From positions 6,500,001 through 6,564,000 of the forward strand of contig JADJBV010000001.1 of the NCBI GenBank assembly GCA_016703535.1: DNA of 64,000 bases. Direction: 5' to 3'. Source of the DNA: Deltaproteobacteria bacterium (lineage in GTDB: Bacteria; Myxococcota; Kuafuiibacteriia; Kuafuiibacteriales; Kuafuiibacteriaceae). The notes under the pieces are model-generated. The model did no database searches, had not been told where the DNA came from, and worked only from the letters and a program-made list of their open reading frames with translations. Every line of letters begins with the position of its first letter. The stretch's first letter is position 1. This document shows positions 15,796-25,722 of this stretch, in pieces. Position numbers and translations under genes: made by a program.

Positions 15796-18318
15796 TCAGC
15801 CTCCGCCGAGGGTCAAACGGGAGAGGAGGCCCGGCTTTTTGGTGGGCTTGGGCTCCAGCTCTTTGAGCGCCAAAGAGGCCGACGGGCAGTCGGGGTTGAG
15901 GCGCAGGGTCTGCTCCAGGCAACGGACCGCCTCTTCCCTTTGACCCGCCTTCTGCAACACCAACCCGGCGTAGAGGTGGACTTGATAGTGGGTCGGGCAA
16001 CGTTCTTTGGCCCGCTGCAAAGTATCGATCACCTTCTCGACCAGCGACCCGTCCTCGGGCGCCAGCTTGAAGGTGGCCCAGGCCAGGTGGGCGGCGTAGA
16101 GCGGATCGATCGGATCGAGCCGCGAGGCCTCGAGGAAAGCGTCCCGGGCCAACTGCCAGTCCTGCGTCGCCAACGCCGCCATCCCGGCTTCGGCAATTTG
16201 ACCCGCCACCAGGGGCGCGGCCGGCCGGGGTCGCTCCACGAAGCCGTTGCGCAGATCGTAAAGGGCCCGGGCCTCTGCTTGGGTCAAGGTGTGGAGGGCG
16301 CGCGTGTAGAGCAAATAGATCTGCTCGGCGCTGCGCCGGGCCGCCTGGGAGGCGCCACTCGGCAAGATCCGCTCCGGGTCGTGTTTGCGCGACTCGGTCT
16401 GGTAGGCCTGCCGCAGCTGATCGGTCGAGGCTGAGCTCGGGAGCCCGAGGAGCTCGTAGTAGGAGAGTTGTTCCAGCTCCGCCAGCCGATGGGCCAACTC
16501 CTCTTCGGTGCGGCGCCGCTCCTTTTCGAGATCGATCCCCACCCGCAAGGCCGACGCCGCCAGGCGACTCGGCTTCTTGACCGGGTTGTTGGGCACCGAA
16601 AGACCGGTCGCCAAGCGCTCCGCCGGCGCGGGGCGCTGGGTAGAGAGTTTGGCCATCTGGGCCTCGAGCCGGGCCCGCACCTCGAGGCGCCGTTCGTGGG
16701 AGAGGGCGGGTGCGTCGGTGGGTGCGGCAGGCAACGGCGCCGGCAGATCTCCGGTTCGCTCCTTTTTGGAGGCCCAACTTTGGGTGCGGGGCAACACCGA
16801 ACCCTGAGGATCGGGCTGGAGCCGAGGCCGGGGTTTGGGTTGAGGGACTTCGAAGACCTCCGCCTCCAGCTCCGCGGGTTCCGCAACAACCGCCGGGGGC
16901 AACTCTTCCAGCGGCGCGGGCGGTGCGGGCGGCGCAGGGGGCGGCGGGCGGCTTGGGGGCGCCGATGCTGGCGGGGCAACCCGGGTCGGGCGTTCGGTGA
17001 CCAAGGCCTCCTCGAGGATCGGGGGCAAGCGCACCTCGACCTTGGCCAACTCGGCGATGGCGTCGATCTCTCCGGTCGAGAGCACCACCACCTCGTCCTC
17101 TTCGACCGGCACTGCGACCGCGATCGGCAGGAACGGATCCACCACCTTGAGCAGGCCGCCGGAGATCAAGGCCAACAACAACAAGGTCGCCTCGGAGTCC
17201 TCCAGGAGACCTTGGGCCAAGAGGTCCTCCATGGTCTTGCTGCCGTCGATCAACTCCAAGAAGGGCTCGGCCCGGGGCTCCATCTGGAGCGCTTGGTAGC
17301 GGAAGGTTGGATCGGCCGAGGGCACCAGCGCCATCCCTTCGGCGAAGGCCAAGTCCCGCCGGATGCGATCGGTGGACATGCAGCGGCTGGCGCCTTCGTA
17401 GATCAACGCCACCGGGCCCAGCTCCAAGACCACTTGGGGGCCAGGATATTCGGCCTTGGAGTTGAACTGATATTTGCCCTCGAGCCAGGAGAAGAGGTCG
17501 TAGAGCTTGGCCAGGAGCTGGAGCTCCAAGGCGTATTGCAGGTTGTGGGGTGAGATCGACCCCATCTTCACCAAGATCTCGCCTTGGCGAGCGCCGGGGT
17601 TGTCTTTTTTCCGGCTCAGCGAGTCGTCGCACTCTTCTTGGGTGATCAACCGCTCGTTGACCATCACCTGCCCCAGACATTCGGAGAGGAGGTTGGACTT
17701 CACGAAGACCGGCACTCCGTTTTGGAAGTGCACGATCTTTTTCACCGACCCCTTGCGCAACATCAGAGCGCCGTTGACCCGGGCCTGGAACAAAGTGCCG
17801 AGCAAGCGCGCGAAGGAGACCTGGGCCAGGTCCCCCTTGAAGGGCACCACTCCGGGAGCGTCGGCCAAGGTCAGATCTCGAGGCATCTGCTCCAGCTCGG
17901 GGAGCCCCGGCCGATCCGAGCCCGGCCCGTTGGTGGGCTCGGGATAGGCGCTGGAGAAGACGTCGTGGAGTACGTCGATCAACGCGTCGTTGTTGAGGGG
18001 CTTGTCGAGGTGCGCGACCACCTCGAAGCGCTTCTTCAGATCGTCTTCGTAGGTGCGCGACTTGAACACGCCGCTCAACACCACGATCGGCAGATCTTCA
18101 CCGACCGGGTTGGCGCGGATCCGGGCCAGAAGATCGAAGCCCTGGATCTTGGGCAAGAGCAGATCCATCAACACCAGATCGGGCCGGCTCTGCTCCAGGC
18201 GCGCCAAACCCGCCTCGCCGTCGGCAGAGTGCAAAACCTGAAAGCCCTCGGACTTGAGCAGGTCGCCGAGCTGTTCGGCCACGGCGGAGTCGTCTTCGAT
18301 GAGGAGGATGGTGGGCAC
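15796..18318 (-). CDS. Response receiver-DUF4388-J-domain-like-TPR multidomain protein
   Basis: The 840-residue protein contains, in order: a receiver domain (1-125) with acidic pocket IEDD, phospho-acceptor Asp in LVLMDLLLPK and DKP; a DUF4388/PATAN region (about 160-330); a Pro/Ala-rich disordered linker (about 440-600); a J-domain-like segment (YYELLGLPSSASTDQLRQAY) and C-terminal TPRs (about 690-820). The J segment carries HDP (KHDPER) instead of the HPD needed to stimulate Hsp70, so it is probably a protein-binding remnant. Such proteins are common in Myxococcota and are presumed signalling adaptors. A TTG lies 6 bases upstream; GTG is preferred because it directly precedes PTILLIEDD, as in typical receivers. 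Confidence 0.85.
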   Translation of the reverse strand: MPTILLIEDDSAVAEQLGDLLKSEGFQVLHSADGEAGLARLEQSRPDLVLMDLLLPKIQGFDLLARIRANPVGEDLPIVVLSGVFKSRTYEDDLKKRFEVVAHLDKPLNNDALIDVLHDVFSSAYPEPTNGPGSDRPGLPELEQMPRDLTLADAPGVVPFKGDLAQVSFARLLGTLFQARVNGALMLRKGSVKKIVHFQNGVPVFVKSNLLSECLGQVMVNERLITQEECDDSLSRKKDNPGARQGEILVKMGSISPHNLQYALELQLLAKLYDLFSWLEGKYQFNSKAEYPGPQVVLELGPVALIYEGASRCMSTDRIRRDLAFAEGMALVPSADPTFRYQALQMEPRAEPFLELIDGSKTMEDLLAQGLLEDSEATLLLLALISGGLLKVVDPFLPIAVAVPVEEDEVVVLSTGEIDAIAELAKVEVRLPPILEEALVTERPTRVAPPASAPPSRPPPPAPPAPPAPLEELPPAVVAEPAELEAEVFEVPQPKPRPRLQPDPQGSVLPRTQSWASKKERTGDLPAPLPAAPTDAPALSHERRLEVRARLEAQMAKLSTQRPAPAERLATGLSVPNNPVKKPSRLAASALRVGIDLEKERRRTEEELAHRLAELEQLSYYELLGLPSSASTDQLRQAYQTESRKHDPERILPSGASQAARRSAEQIYLLYTRALHTLTQAEARALYDLRNGFVERPRPAAPLVAGQIAEAGMAALATQDWQLARDAFLEASRLDPIDPLYAAHLAWATFKLAPEDGSLVEKVIDTLQRAKERCPTHYQVHLYAGLVLQKAGQREEAVRCLEQTLRLNPDCPSASLALKELEPKPTKKPGLLSRLTLGGG

Positions 18319-18414
18319 AAGCAACCCGCGGGAGACCCCGTTAGCATACTTGCCGAGTGGCTGGCGGCCGGAAGGTGGCGGTCCGCAAGTGCTCGTCAGA
18401 ATTAGGGGAAAAAC

Positions 18415-19938
18415 TCAGTGCAATCCGAAGACCTGGGCCGCCCGGTAGGTCTCGAGGGTGGGCGCGGTCCGCATGGTCCAGGCGAAGGAGCCCTTGGCCC
18501 GCGCGAAGGCGTCGTTCGCCAGCCCGAGATCGTTGGGGACCTGCTCGATGGCGCGGGAGAGGCGCTGGTAGACGTCACGCAAGGGTCCACCGGCGGCGAT
18601 CCGGCCCTCAAGCTCGGGCTGGAGCGTCTCGTCGAGCATCAACAGCGGATGGCAGGTCGTTTTGCCCGTCGCCGCGTGCTGGATGATGGCCACCGAGTCG
18701 TTGCAGACGCCGGTCAGGCCGTAGCCCTCCACACCCATGCCCGCCTTTTTGGCCGCCGACTTGATCACGTCGGTGAAGGCCGCGGACAACTTGATCGCGT
18801 CGAGGGCTTGGTCCTGTCCCAGCTCCGCGCTCACCTTGCGCCCGCACCAGGCGGCCTCTCGAGTGAGGCCAACCGGGTGGAAGCCGGTGGCTGAGATGCC
18901 TTGGAAGAACTTCACGTCGGCGTCGATGCGCTGGCCCTGCGTCTGATCGTTGCTGCGGATCCGGTAGACGATTTCCGAGTGGATCGTCGGGATCTTCACC
19001 TCAGGCCGCCCTCCGCCGAGTTTGGTCTTCACGTAGATCGAGGCGGCGACGTCGAGGATCTGCTCGCCGATCTTGGCCTTCAGGTCCGCGAAGTCCGCGG
19101 CCCGGTGTTCGACCGTGGCCTCGATGGTGTGACCGCTGGCGATCAGCGCGTCCATGAACTCTTGGACGGTGCCGTACTCGCGCTGATTGAAGGTGACCTT
19201 GAAGGGCTGGCCCGCACGCACGCTGGTGTTCTGAGCGAGCAGGTCGAGGGTCTCGGCCATCACGATGTTCGCTTTGGCCTGAGCGTCCGAGAGATCGCTC
19301 TTGACGCTGCCCATGAAGAGCACGCCGGCGAGGGGCTTGAGCTCGGTCTGGGGGCGCTTGACTTGGATTCCGTCCCATTGCCCGAGATCGAGCTTGAGGG
19401 CGGGGTTGGCCTCGAGGATCTGGTAGCTGCGGGGCTGGATGTCCGGGACTCGGCCGGCCTTGATGGCGGCCTGTAGACCCTTGAGCCCGTCGCTGAGGCC
19501 TTTCGGCGTCGCCTGAAGGGCCTGGGACAAGCGAGCGGGATTGGCCTCGATCGCTCGGATCAGGGGCTCCGGCACGTGCAGTTGGAAACGCTGCTCGAGG
19601 TGGGTGAGGATCTGCTTGGAGGCCGCCTTGCCGTCCTCGGTGCTGAGCATCTTGGTCATCACCTGATCGAGGCCGACGGTCTGGGGGTAAAGCGCCTGGA
19701 CCTCGGGTCGAATGGTCAACAACCCAGACTTTCCGGGGGCCCGGAGCAGGGCGTCGAGGAAGGTGCCACCCACCCGGTTGAACGAGGCGCCCAGGTGGGT
19801 CCCGGGCACCGGCGCGCTGGTCGAAATCCCATCTAATCCCGATGGGTTATGCGCCGGGTTCACGGACGAAATCGACGGCAGTTCGGAGGGGATGAAGGCC
19901 GGATTTGGGGCGCCAATGGGAGGGAGCTCGTTGGGCAT
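18415..19938 (-). CDS. Orphan protein of 507 residues, function unknown
   Basis: I do not recognise a family. The first 50 residues are Pro/Asn/Ser-rich and apparently disordered, with a repeated NPA-x(1-2)-PS pattern and no signal peptide. The rest is a mixed alpha/beta globular protein with few Cys: AAWCGRKV, LTGVCNDSVAIIQH and KTTCHPLLML. These Cys/His-containing blocks in the last third could be an active or metal site (inference). The ATG follows AAAGGAG at only one base. It is divergent from the PD-(D/E)XK protein gene; the gap between them is 163 bases. The disordered, Pro-rich N-termini of both neighbours look alike, as in exported effector-type proteins. Confidence is high for the gene, low for function. 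Confidence 0.7.
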   Translation of the reverse strand: MPNELPPIGAPNPAFIPSELPSISSVNPAHNPSGLDGISTSAPVPGTHLGASFNRVGGTFLDALLRAPGKSGLLTIRPEVQALYPQTVGLDQVMTKMLSTEDGKAASKQILTHLEQRFQLHVPEPLIRAIEANPARLSQALQATPKGLSDGLKGLQAAIKAGRVPDIQPRSYQILEANPALKLDLGQWDGIQVKRPQTELKPLAGVLFMGSVKSDLSDAQAKANIVMAETLDLLAQNTSVRAGQPFKVTFNQREYGTVQEFMDALIASGHTIEATVEHRAADFADLKAKIGEQILDVAASIYVKTKLGGGRPEVKIPTIHSEIVYRIRSNDQTQGQRIDADVKFFQGISATGFHPVGLTREAAWCGRKVSAELGQDQALDAIKLSAAFTDVIKSAAKKAGMGVEGYGLTGVCNDSVAIIQHAATGKTTCHPLLMLDETLQPELEGRIAAGGPLRDVYQRLSRAIEQVPNDLGLANDAFARAKGSFAWTMRTAPTLETYRAAQVFGLH

Positions 19939-20101
19939 GCTCCTTTATCGCACCCGGGCTGGGCTTGTCGCGTCGATCTGCACGCCAAGTCTCGGAGGTG
20001 CCTCAGGAAACTTGTTGGGTGAAGCCAACAGGATCACGCATCCGTCGGGCGCCGCTAGCCGAAAACGGTGAGGAGGAGCCAGGCTGGGCGCTGGCCGCGT
20101 T

Positions 20102-22309
20102 TTGAACCCGATCGGAAAGAAGAAGATCGCGGCACCGCCGCCGCCGGTGGTTCTGGGGCCAGTCGAAGGTCCATCGGGAACGCCGAGGCCTTCCGTCTCG
20201 GGCGAGTCAAAGGGCGGTGTGCCGCCCACCTTTGGTCGCTTCTTGACGGCGGTCGATCCGAAGGTCGCCGAAGGGGTGCTGGTGGGCTTGGCCGGTTCGG
20301 TCAAGGGCCTGACCCGCTTCCTCCGCAACCCACCGATCAAGCCCGCCGAATACCAAGCCCAGCTGGCGGCCCGGATCGAGAAGATCGCCAAGGACCTCAC
20401 CCAAGCGATCAGCGATGGGGTGCAAGCGGCGCTCGTTCCTGAACAACAAGAGATCGTGGCGGAGACCTTGCGGATCTTGGGCGAGTCGATCGGCGCCTTG
20501 GCCAGCGGTGGTCTCCCGGACAAGTTCCCCAGCCGGGCCACCGCGGCGTTTGCGCAGATCCAAGCGATGTGTGGCCCCGCGCCCGTGGCTGCGGACGTGG
20601 CGCCCCCGCTGTTGGTGTTGGACGTCAACGCCAGCAAAGCCGACGCGCTCTTTGACGCCCCGCTGCCGCCGAGTGGGCCGGTTCAGCTCTACAGCGAAGG
20701 CCCGCTGAGCCCACAACTCCGCGGTTGGTTGGCGGAAGCGATCGCGGGCCGCAGCGGCGCCCTCGAGATCACCGACATCAACACCAACCAGCGCGGCAAA
20801 GTTTGGAGCCAGGCGGGTCGTCAATGGACCGATCGCCCGGACTGGGCGGTGGGGACGGGTCCCTTCGTGTTCTGTGAGCCGCTCCGCCCGGGGGAGTTGG
20901 CGGCCCAGGTCCAGGCGGCCCACCGTGCCCAGATCGGTCGCATGGCCTTGGTGGTGCCAGAGTTGAACGCGTCGCTGGTCGCCGAGCTGAGTGGGCTGCT
21001 GCGGGGCGCGAGCGGGATCGAAGTGGAGCTGATCGATCCCAGCGGCAAGAACCTCGCGAAGTTGGATCCAAGCGGCGCTTTGTTCCTGCAGGCGCCCGAA
21101 CGATTGGCCGGTGAACTGCACGAGGCCTATCGCCAGCTGATCCGGACCTTCCTCTACCACGGCGTCGGCCGGAGCCTGACCATCCCCGCCAACGGTGAGT
21201 TGCTCCGCACCAGCGGCGGCTTCGAGCTCAAAGGCAAAGGTGGGCGGGCGCCGCTGCTCAAAGATCTGAACACCGAGTTGTGGGCCCATCGAGGCGCCAA
21301 CGCCCTGAGCCCGGGCGCACCCGACGCGCCCGAGGCCCGGGCCCTGCGCCTGGTGCTCCACGCCGCGCAGAACCACGTCGAACGTCAGGTGGGCGCGGAT
21401 CACGCCGAACTCCACCACGCCTACGCTTGGACCGCGGCGATGGAGACCATCGTCAACCTCGAAAAAGTCCCAGGACAAGCGGCGCGGCTCGGGCGAGTGC
21501 TCAAGGACCTCGAGGCCTATTCGGAGCACCCCGATCACCCGGGCTTCGGGAACGGTCAGTTCCGCGGAGTGGCCCTCGGCGCCAACAGCGCAGCCCTGCT
21601 GAGCATCCTGGCCGGTGAAACCAACCTGAGTGAGATCGGCAACCTGCTGCTCCAGGCTACTTCTTTGCTCGGGCCCCAAGGCAAAGGCGTCACGGCCTAC
21701 GGCGCCACGTTGGAGATCTTGGCCCAAAAGAGCGGCGGCGAGTGGTCGCGACGGGCCTCGGCGACCGACGAACACACCGCCTTCTTGCGGCTCATCGACG
21801 AGGCCTTACGGAGCAACGTCGACGGAAAAAGTGAGCTCCGGATCTGCGCCATCCCCACCGATCCCGGGCAAGGGGCGGCCCGCACCACGACCCCCGACTT
21901 CGTGGTGGAGCAACTGGGTGATCCCAACCGCACCATCTTCCTGGACGCCAAGAGCATCGACGCCCGCTATTTTACCGGCAAAAAACAAGAAAACGTCCGC
22001 ACCGCGGCCCACCAAGTTTTGGCCCACCGCTTCCGCTTGGGCCAGCAGACCGAAGCCTGGCCGCTCCTGCGTCTTTATCACGCGCCCTCGGATCCCAAGG
22101 GCCAACAGGCGCTCTTGGAAGAAGTGCAAGTTGGCTTGCAAACTGGCCTAGCCGAAAACCCCAGCGCCAAAACCGGCAACCAGGCCCGACTCCGTTCGAT
22201 CGTGGTGTTGGATCAGGGCTCCGAACAAAAGACCTATTGGGTCGGGTTGAGTGAAATCCGACCGCTGACGGAGGCCTTCTTCAAGCTCGGCGTCGAAGGT
22301 GGACGTTGA
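20102..22309 (+). CDS. Large orphan protein with C-terminal PD-(D/E)XK nuclease signature
   Basis: The 735-residue protein has a Pro-rich disordered N-terminus (1-45), a mostly helical middle, and a C-terminal region with a PD-(D/E)XK pattern: Asp599 in TTPDFVV, Asp615-Ala-Lys617 in IFLDAKS, and Gln638 on the following helix (AAHQVLAHRF); Glu567 could be the helical acidic residue. This is the layout of restriction-like and toxin nucleases. No signal peptide is seen. The start is a TTG; an in-frame CTG at 20084 lies 5 bases after a strong GGAGGAG and may be the true start. The stop overlaps the next small gene, so both are coupled. Effector nuclease plus protective partner is one reading (inference); a housekeeping nuclease is another. 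Confidence 0.65.
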   Translation: MNPIGKKKIAAPPPPVVLGPVEGPSGTPRPSVSGESKGGVPPTFGRFLTAVDPKVAEGVLVGLAGSVKGLTRFLRNPPIKPAEYQAQLAARIEKIAKDLTQAISDGVQAALVPEQQEIVAETLRILGESIGALASGGLPDKFPSRATAAFAQIQAMCGPAPVAADVAPPLLVLDVNASKADALFDAPLPPSGPVQLYSEGPLSPQLRGWLAEAIAGRSGALEITDINTNQRGKVWSQAGRQWTDRPDWAVGTGPFVFCEPLRPGELAAQVQAAHRAQIGRMALVVPELNASLVAELSGLLRGASGIEVELIDPSGKNLAKLDPSGALFLQAPERLAGELHEAYRQLIRTFLYHGVGRSLTIPANGELLRTSGGFELKGKGGRAPLLKDLNTELWAHRGANALSPGAPDAPEARALRLVLHAAQNHVERQVGADHAELHHAYAWTAAMETIVNLEKVPGQAARLGRVLKDLEAYSEHPDHPGFGNGQFRGVALGANSAALLSILAGETNLSEIGNLLLQATSLLGPQGKGVTAYGATLEILAQKSGGEWSRRASATDEHTAFLRLIDEALRSNVDGKSELRICAIPTDPGQGAARTTTPDFVVEQLGDPNRTIFLDAKSIDARYFTGKKQENVRTAAHQVLAHRFRLGQQTEAWPLLRLYHAPSDPKGQQALLEEVQVGLQTGLAENPSAKTGNQARLRSIVVLDQGSEQKTYWVGLSEIRPLTEAFFKLGVEGGR
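22125..22140. repeat. Dispersed palindrome copy (TGCAAG-TTGG-CTTGCA)
   Basis: Perfect 6-bp arms with spacer TTGG, inside the nuclease-like gene. Confidence 0.6.
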
Positions 22310-22311
22310 TC

Positions 22312-22785
22312 ATGGACTCCGGGGATCGGCAGCTGTGGTCGAACTTCGCCGAGGCCCAGGGGGCGGGCGCCCGCGCCAAAGTGCTCGTGGAAAGTTGGGA
22401 ACAACGGTTGTCGGACCAGCCGATTTATCTGCGTCGGTGGTTGGCCACCACCACCTTGACCGATCCGGAGGTGGTGCGGGTGTTGTTCAGCGAACTCGGT
22501 TGGTGGCCGGGACCCCGCTCGGCGCCGTTGAGTGATCCCGGCCGAGCTCGGCAGCAGATCGCCCTCGAGCGCTTGCGCCGGGCCGCTACGCTTTTTTCCC
22601 AGACCGAACTGGCCGCCACCGAAGAACGTGAATTTGGCGCCCGTTTTGTGGCCTTGAGTGAGTCGACTGAGGGCCTGTTGTGGAAGCGCACCTCGGAGGC
22701 GACGTTTTTGGCCTTGTGTAAGCTGTTGGGGCTCTGGGCGCGCCCGGCGCCGATCCACGAGAGCCCTCAAGCGTCCCGCCCCTGA
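22312..22785 (+). CDS. Small helical protein coupled to the nuclease-like gene (possible immunity partner)
   Basis: A product of about 157 residues, no Cys-rich or membrane segment, predicted all-helical (WSNFAEAQG, LSDQPIYLRRWLATTTL, RQQIALERLRRAATLF). A TTG at 22306 overlaps the upstream TGA; the ATG at 22312 is the first ATG and is preferred. Size, position and coupling match an immunity or antitoxin partner, but no known family is recognised, so function stays open. Confidence 0.6.
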   Translation: MDSGDRQLWSNFAEAQGAGARAKVLVESWEQRLSDQPIYLRRWLATTTLTDPEVVRVLFSELGWWPGPRSAPLSDPGRARQQIALERLRRAATLFSQTELAATEEREFGARFVALSESTEGLLWKRTSEATFLALCKLLGLWARPAPIHESPQASRP

Positions 22786-22795
22786 GAAGCGGAGC

Positions 22796-24220
<1,425 letters not shown>

Positions 24221-24263
24221 GGCCTTGTTGTGTAACCTATAGGAACCGCTCACACAACCGTAA

Positions 24264-24275
24264 CACCCCGGGGTG
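24264..24275. promoter_or_regulatory. 12-bp perfect palindrome CACCCCGGGGTG, second copy
   Basis: Same 12-mer as at 11701-11712, also preceded by TAA/TA, in the divergent gap between the NtrC-type regulator and mgtE. Candidate operator. Confidence 0.35.
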
Positions 24276-24336
24276 CTTGGGCCGCGCGAGGCCGGCTCGC
24301 TTGACCGACCGTTCCGCGACCCGCTACGCCAAAGTG

Positions 24337-25701
24337 ATGGGGGAGACCGCAGAGGCCGTCGACGCAGACGACGTCGACGAGCTGAGTCTCTTGACCCAAC
24401 CCGGCCGCGAGGACGACCTCCAGACCTTCTTGCTGCTGCTCCACCCGGCCGACGTCGCCGAGCTCTTGGCCGAAGCCAAAGGGTCCACCGCCCTGACGAT
24501 CTTGAGTCGGGTCTCTCCGGAGCGAGCGGCCGAGCTGGTCAGCGAGCTGGAGCCCGCCGATCAAGAGCGGATCTTGGGGATGGTGCGCCCCGAACAACTC
24601 GGGCCGATCTTGGAGCAGATGGACACCGACGACGCGGTGGACCTCCTCCAGGAGTTGGACGAAGGCACCGCCAGTCAGGTGTTGGCCCAAATGCCGGCCG
24701 AAGAGCGGCGAGAGGTCAGCCAACTTTTGGCCTTCGATCCGGCCAGCGCCGGTGGGTTGATGCAAACCGAGTTGGTGAAGGTGCCGATGGCCGCCACCGT
24801 TGGGAGCGCGATCGAGCTGGCGCGGCCCGACGCCGCCGAGTTCCAGATCTTCTCCTTGTTTGTGGTCGACGACGTGGGCCGTTATGCAGGCCAGGTTGCG
24901 CTTCAGGATCTGCTCTTTGCCCGCCCCGAGACGCCGATTGAACGGCTGATGAAGCCCAAACCCGTCGAGGTCCAGACCGACGTCGATCAAGAAGAGGTGG
25001 CCCGGCTCTTCGATCGCTACAGCCTGGTGGAGTTGGGGGTGGTGGATCGGGAGGGCCTGTTGGTCGGGCGGATCACCGCCGACGACGTCCACGAAGTTCT
25101 GGTGGAGGAACACGGCGAAGACCTGCTGAAGATGGCCGGCACCTGGGGTGAACCGGAGGAACTTTACGCGAGTTCGCCCTGGACCGTGGTCGGTCGGCGT
25201 TTGCCGTGGTTGGGCGCGACCTTGATCGGGGGCCTGGCCGCGAGCCTGATCTTGATGAAGGGCGTGTTGGGCATGCCGGAGGCCGGCGTGCTCTTGGCGT
25301 TCGTGCCCCTGGTGATCAGCCTGGCCAGCAACGTGGGCGCCCAGTCGGCCACCATCATGATCCGCGGCTTGGCTTTGGGGCGGATCGATCCGGCGGAGAT
25401 CGGCGCCCACCTGCTCAAGGACCTGCGGGTCGGGGCGATCATGGGGACCATCGTCGGGGCGCTGGTCGCGTTGTTGCTGACGGTGTGGCGGGGCCGGCCG
25501 ACCTTGGGGTTGGCGGTTGGGGGCGCTCTGGCCCTGGCCATGGCCACGGCCAGCCTGCTGGGGGCGGTGGAGCCCCTGTTGTTGCGGAAGTTGGGGGCTG
25601 ATCCGGCCTTGGCCTCGGGGCCTTTGATCACCTCGATCAACGATATCGGTGGCGTTTTGATCTACACCCTGCTCGCCTTGGCCCTCTACGGCGTCCCTTA
25701 G
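24337..25701 (+). CDS. mgtE: Magnesium transporter MgtE
   Basis: A product of about 454 residues with the full MgtE plan: N-terminal helical bundle (LLHPADVAELLAEA, repeated EP/LE units), paired CBS domains (about 120-250) that sense cytosolic Mg2+, a connecting helix, and five C-terminal membrane helices. The pore region is recognisable in VPLVISLASNVGAQSATIMIRGLALG. It is a Mg2+ channel of the inner membrane, gated shut at high Mg2+. Upstream TTG starts at 24277 and 24301 are possible; the ATG is preferred on codon grounds. The RimK/TrkA-C gene starts 21 bases after its stop, so the two are likely one operon. Confidence 0.92.
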   Translation: MGETAEAVDADDVDELSLLTQPGREDDLQTFLLLLHPADVAELLAEAKGSTALTILSRVSPERAAELVSELEPADQERILGMVRPEQLGPILEQMDTDDAVDLLQELDEGTASQVLAQMPAEERREVSQLLAFDPASAGGLMQTELVKVPMAATVGSAIELARPDAAEFQIFSLFVVDDVGRYAGQVALQDLLFARPETPIERLMKPKPVEVQTDVDQEEVARLFDRYSLVELGVVDREGLLVGRITADDVHEVLVEEHGEDLLKMAGTWGEPEELYASSPWTVVGRRLPWLGATLIGGLAASLILMKGVLGMPEAGVLLAFVPLVISLASNVGAQSATIMIRGLALGRIDPAEIGAHLLKDLRVGAIMGTIVGALVALLLTVWRGRPTLGLAVGGALALAMATASLLGAVEPLLLRKLGADPALASGPLITSINDIGGVLIYTLLALALYGVP

Positions 25702-25722
25702 TCAGGACTGGAGCCGAACCTC

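Noticed and set aside
20207..21775. 522-residue minus-strand open frame opposite the nuclease-like gene
   Set aside because: Its protein is the GC-codon shadow of the plus-strand gene (His/Arg/Gln-rich, no domain), and it lacks a ribosome site.
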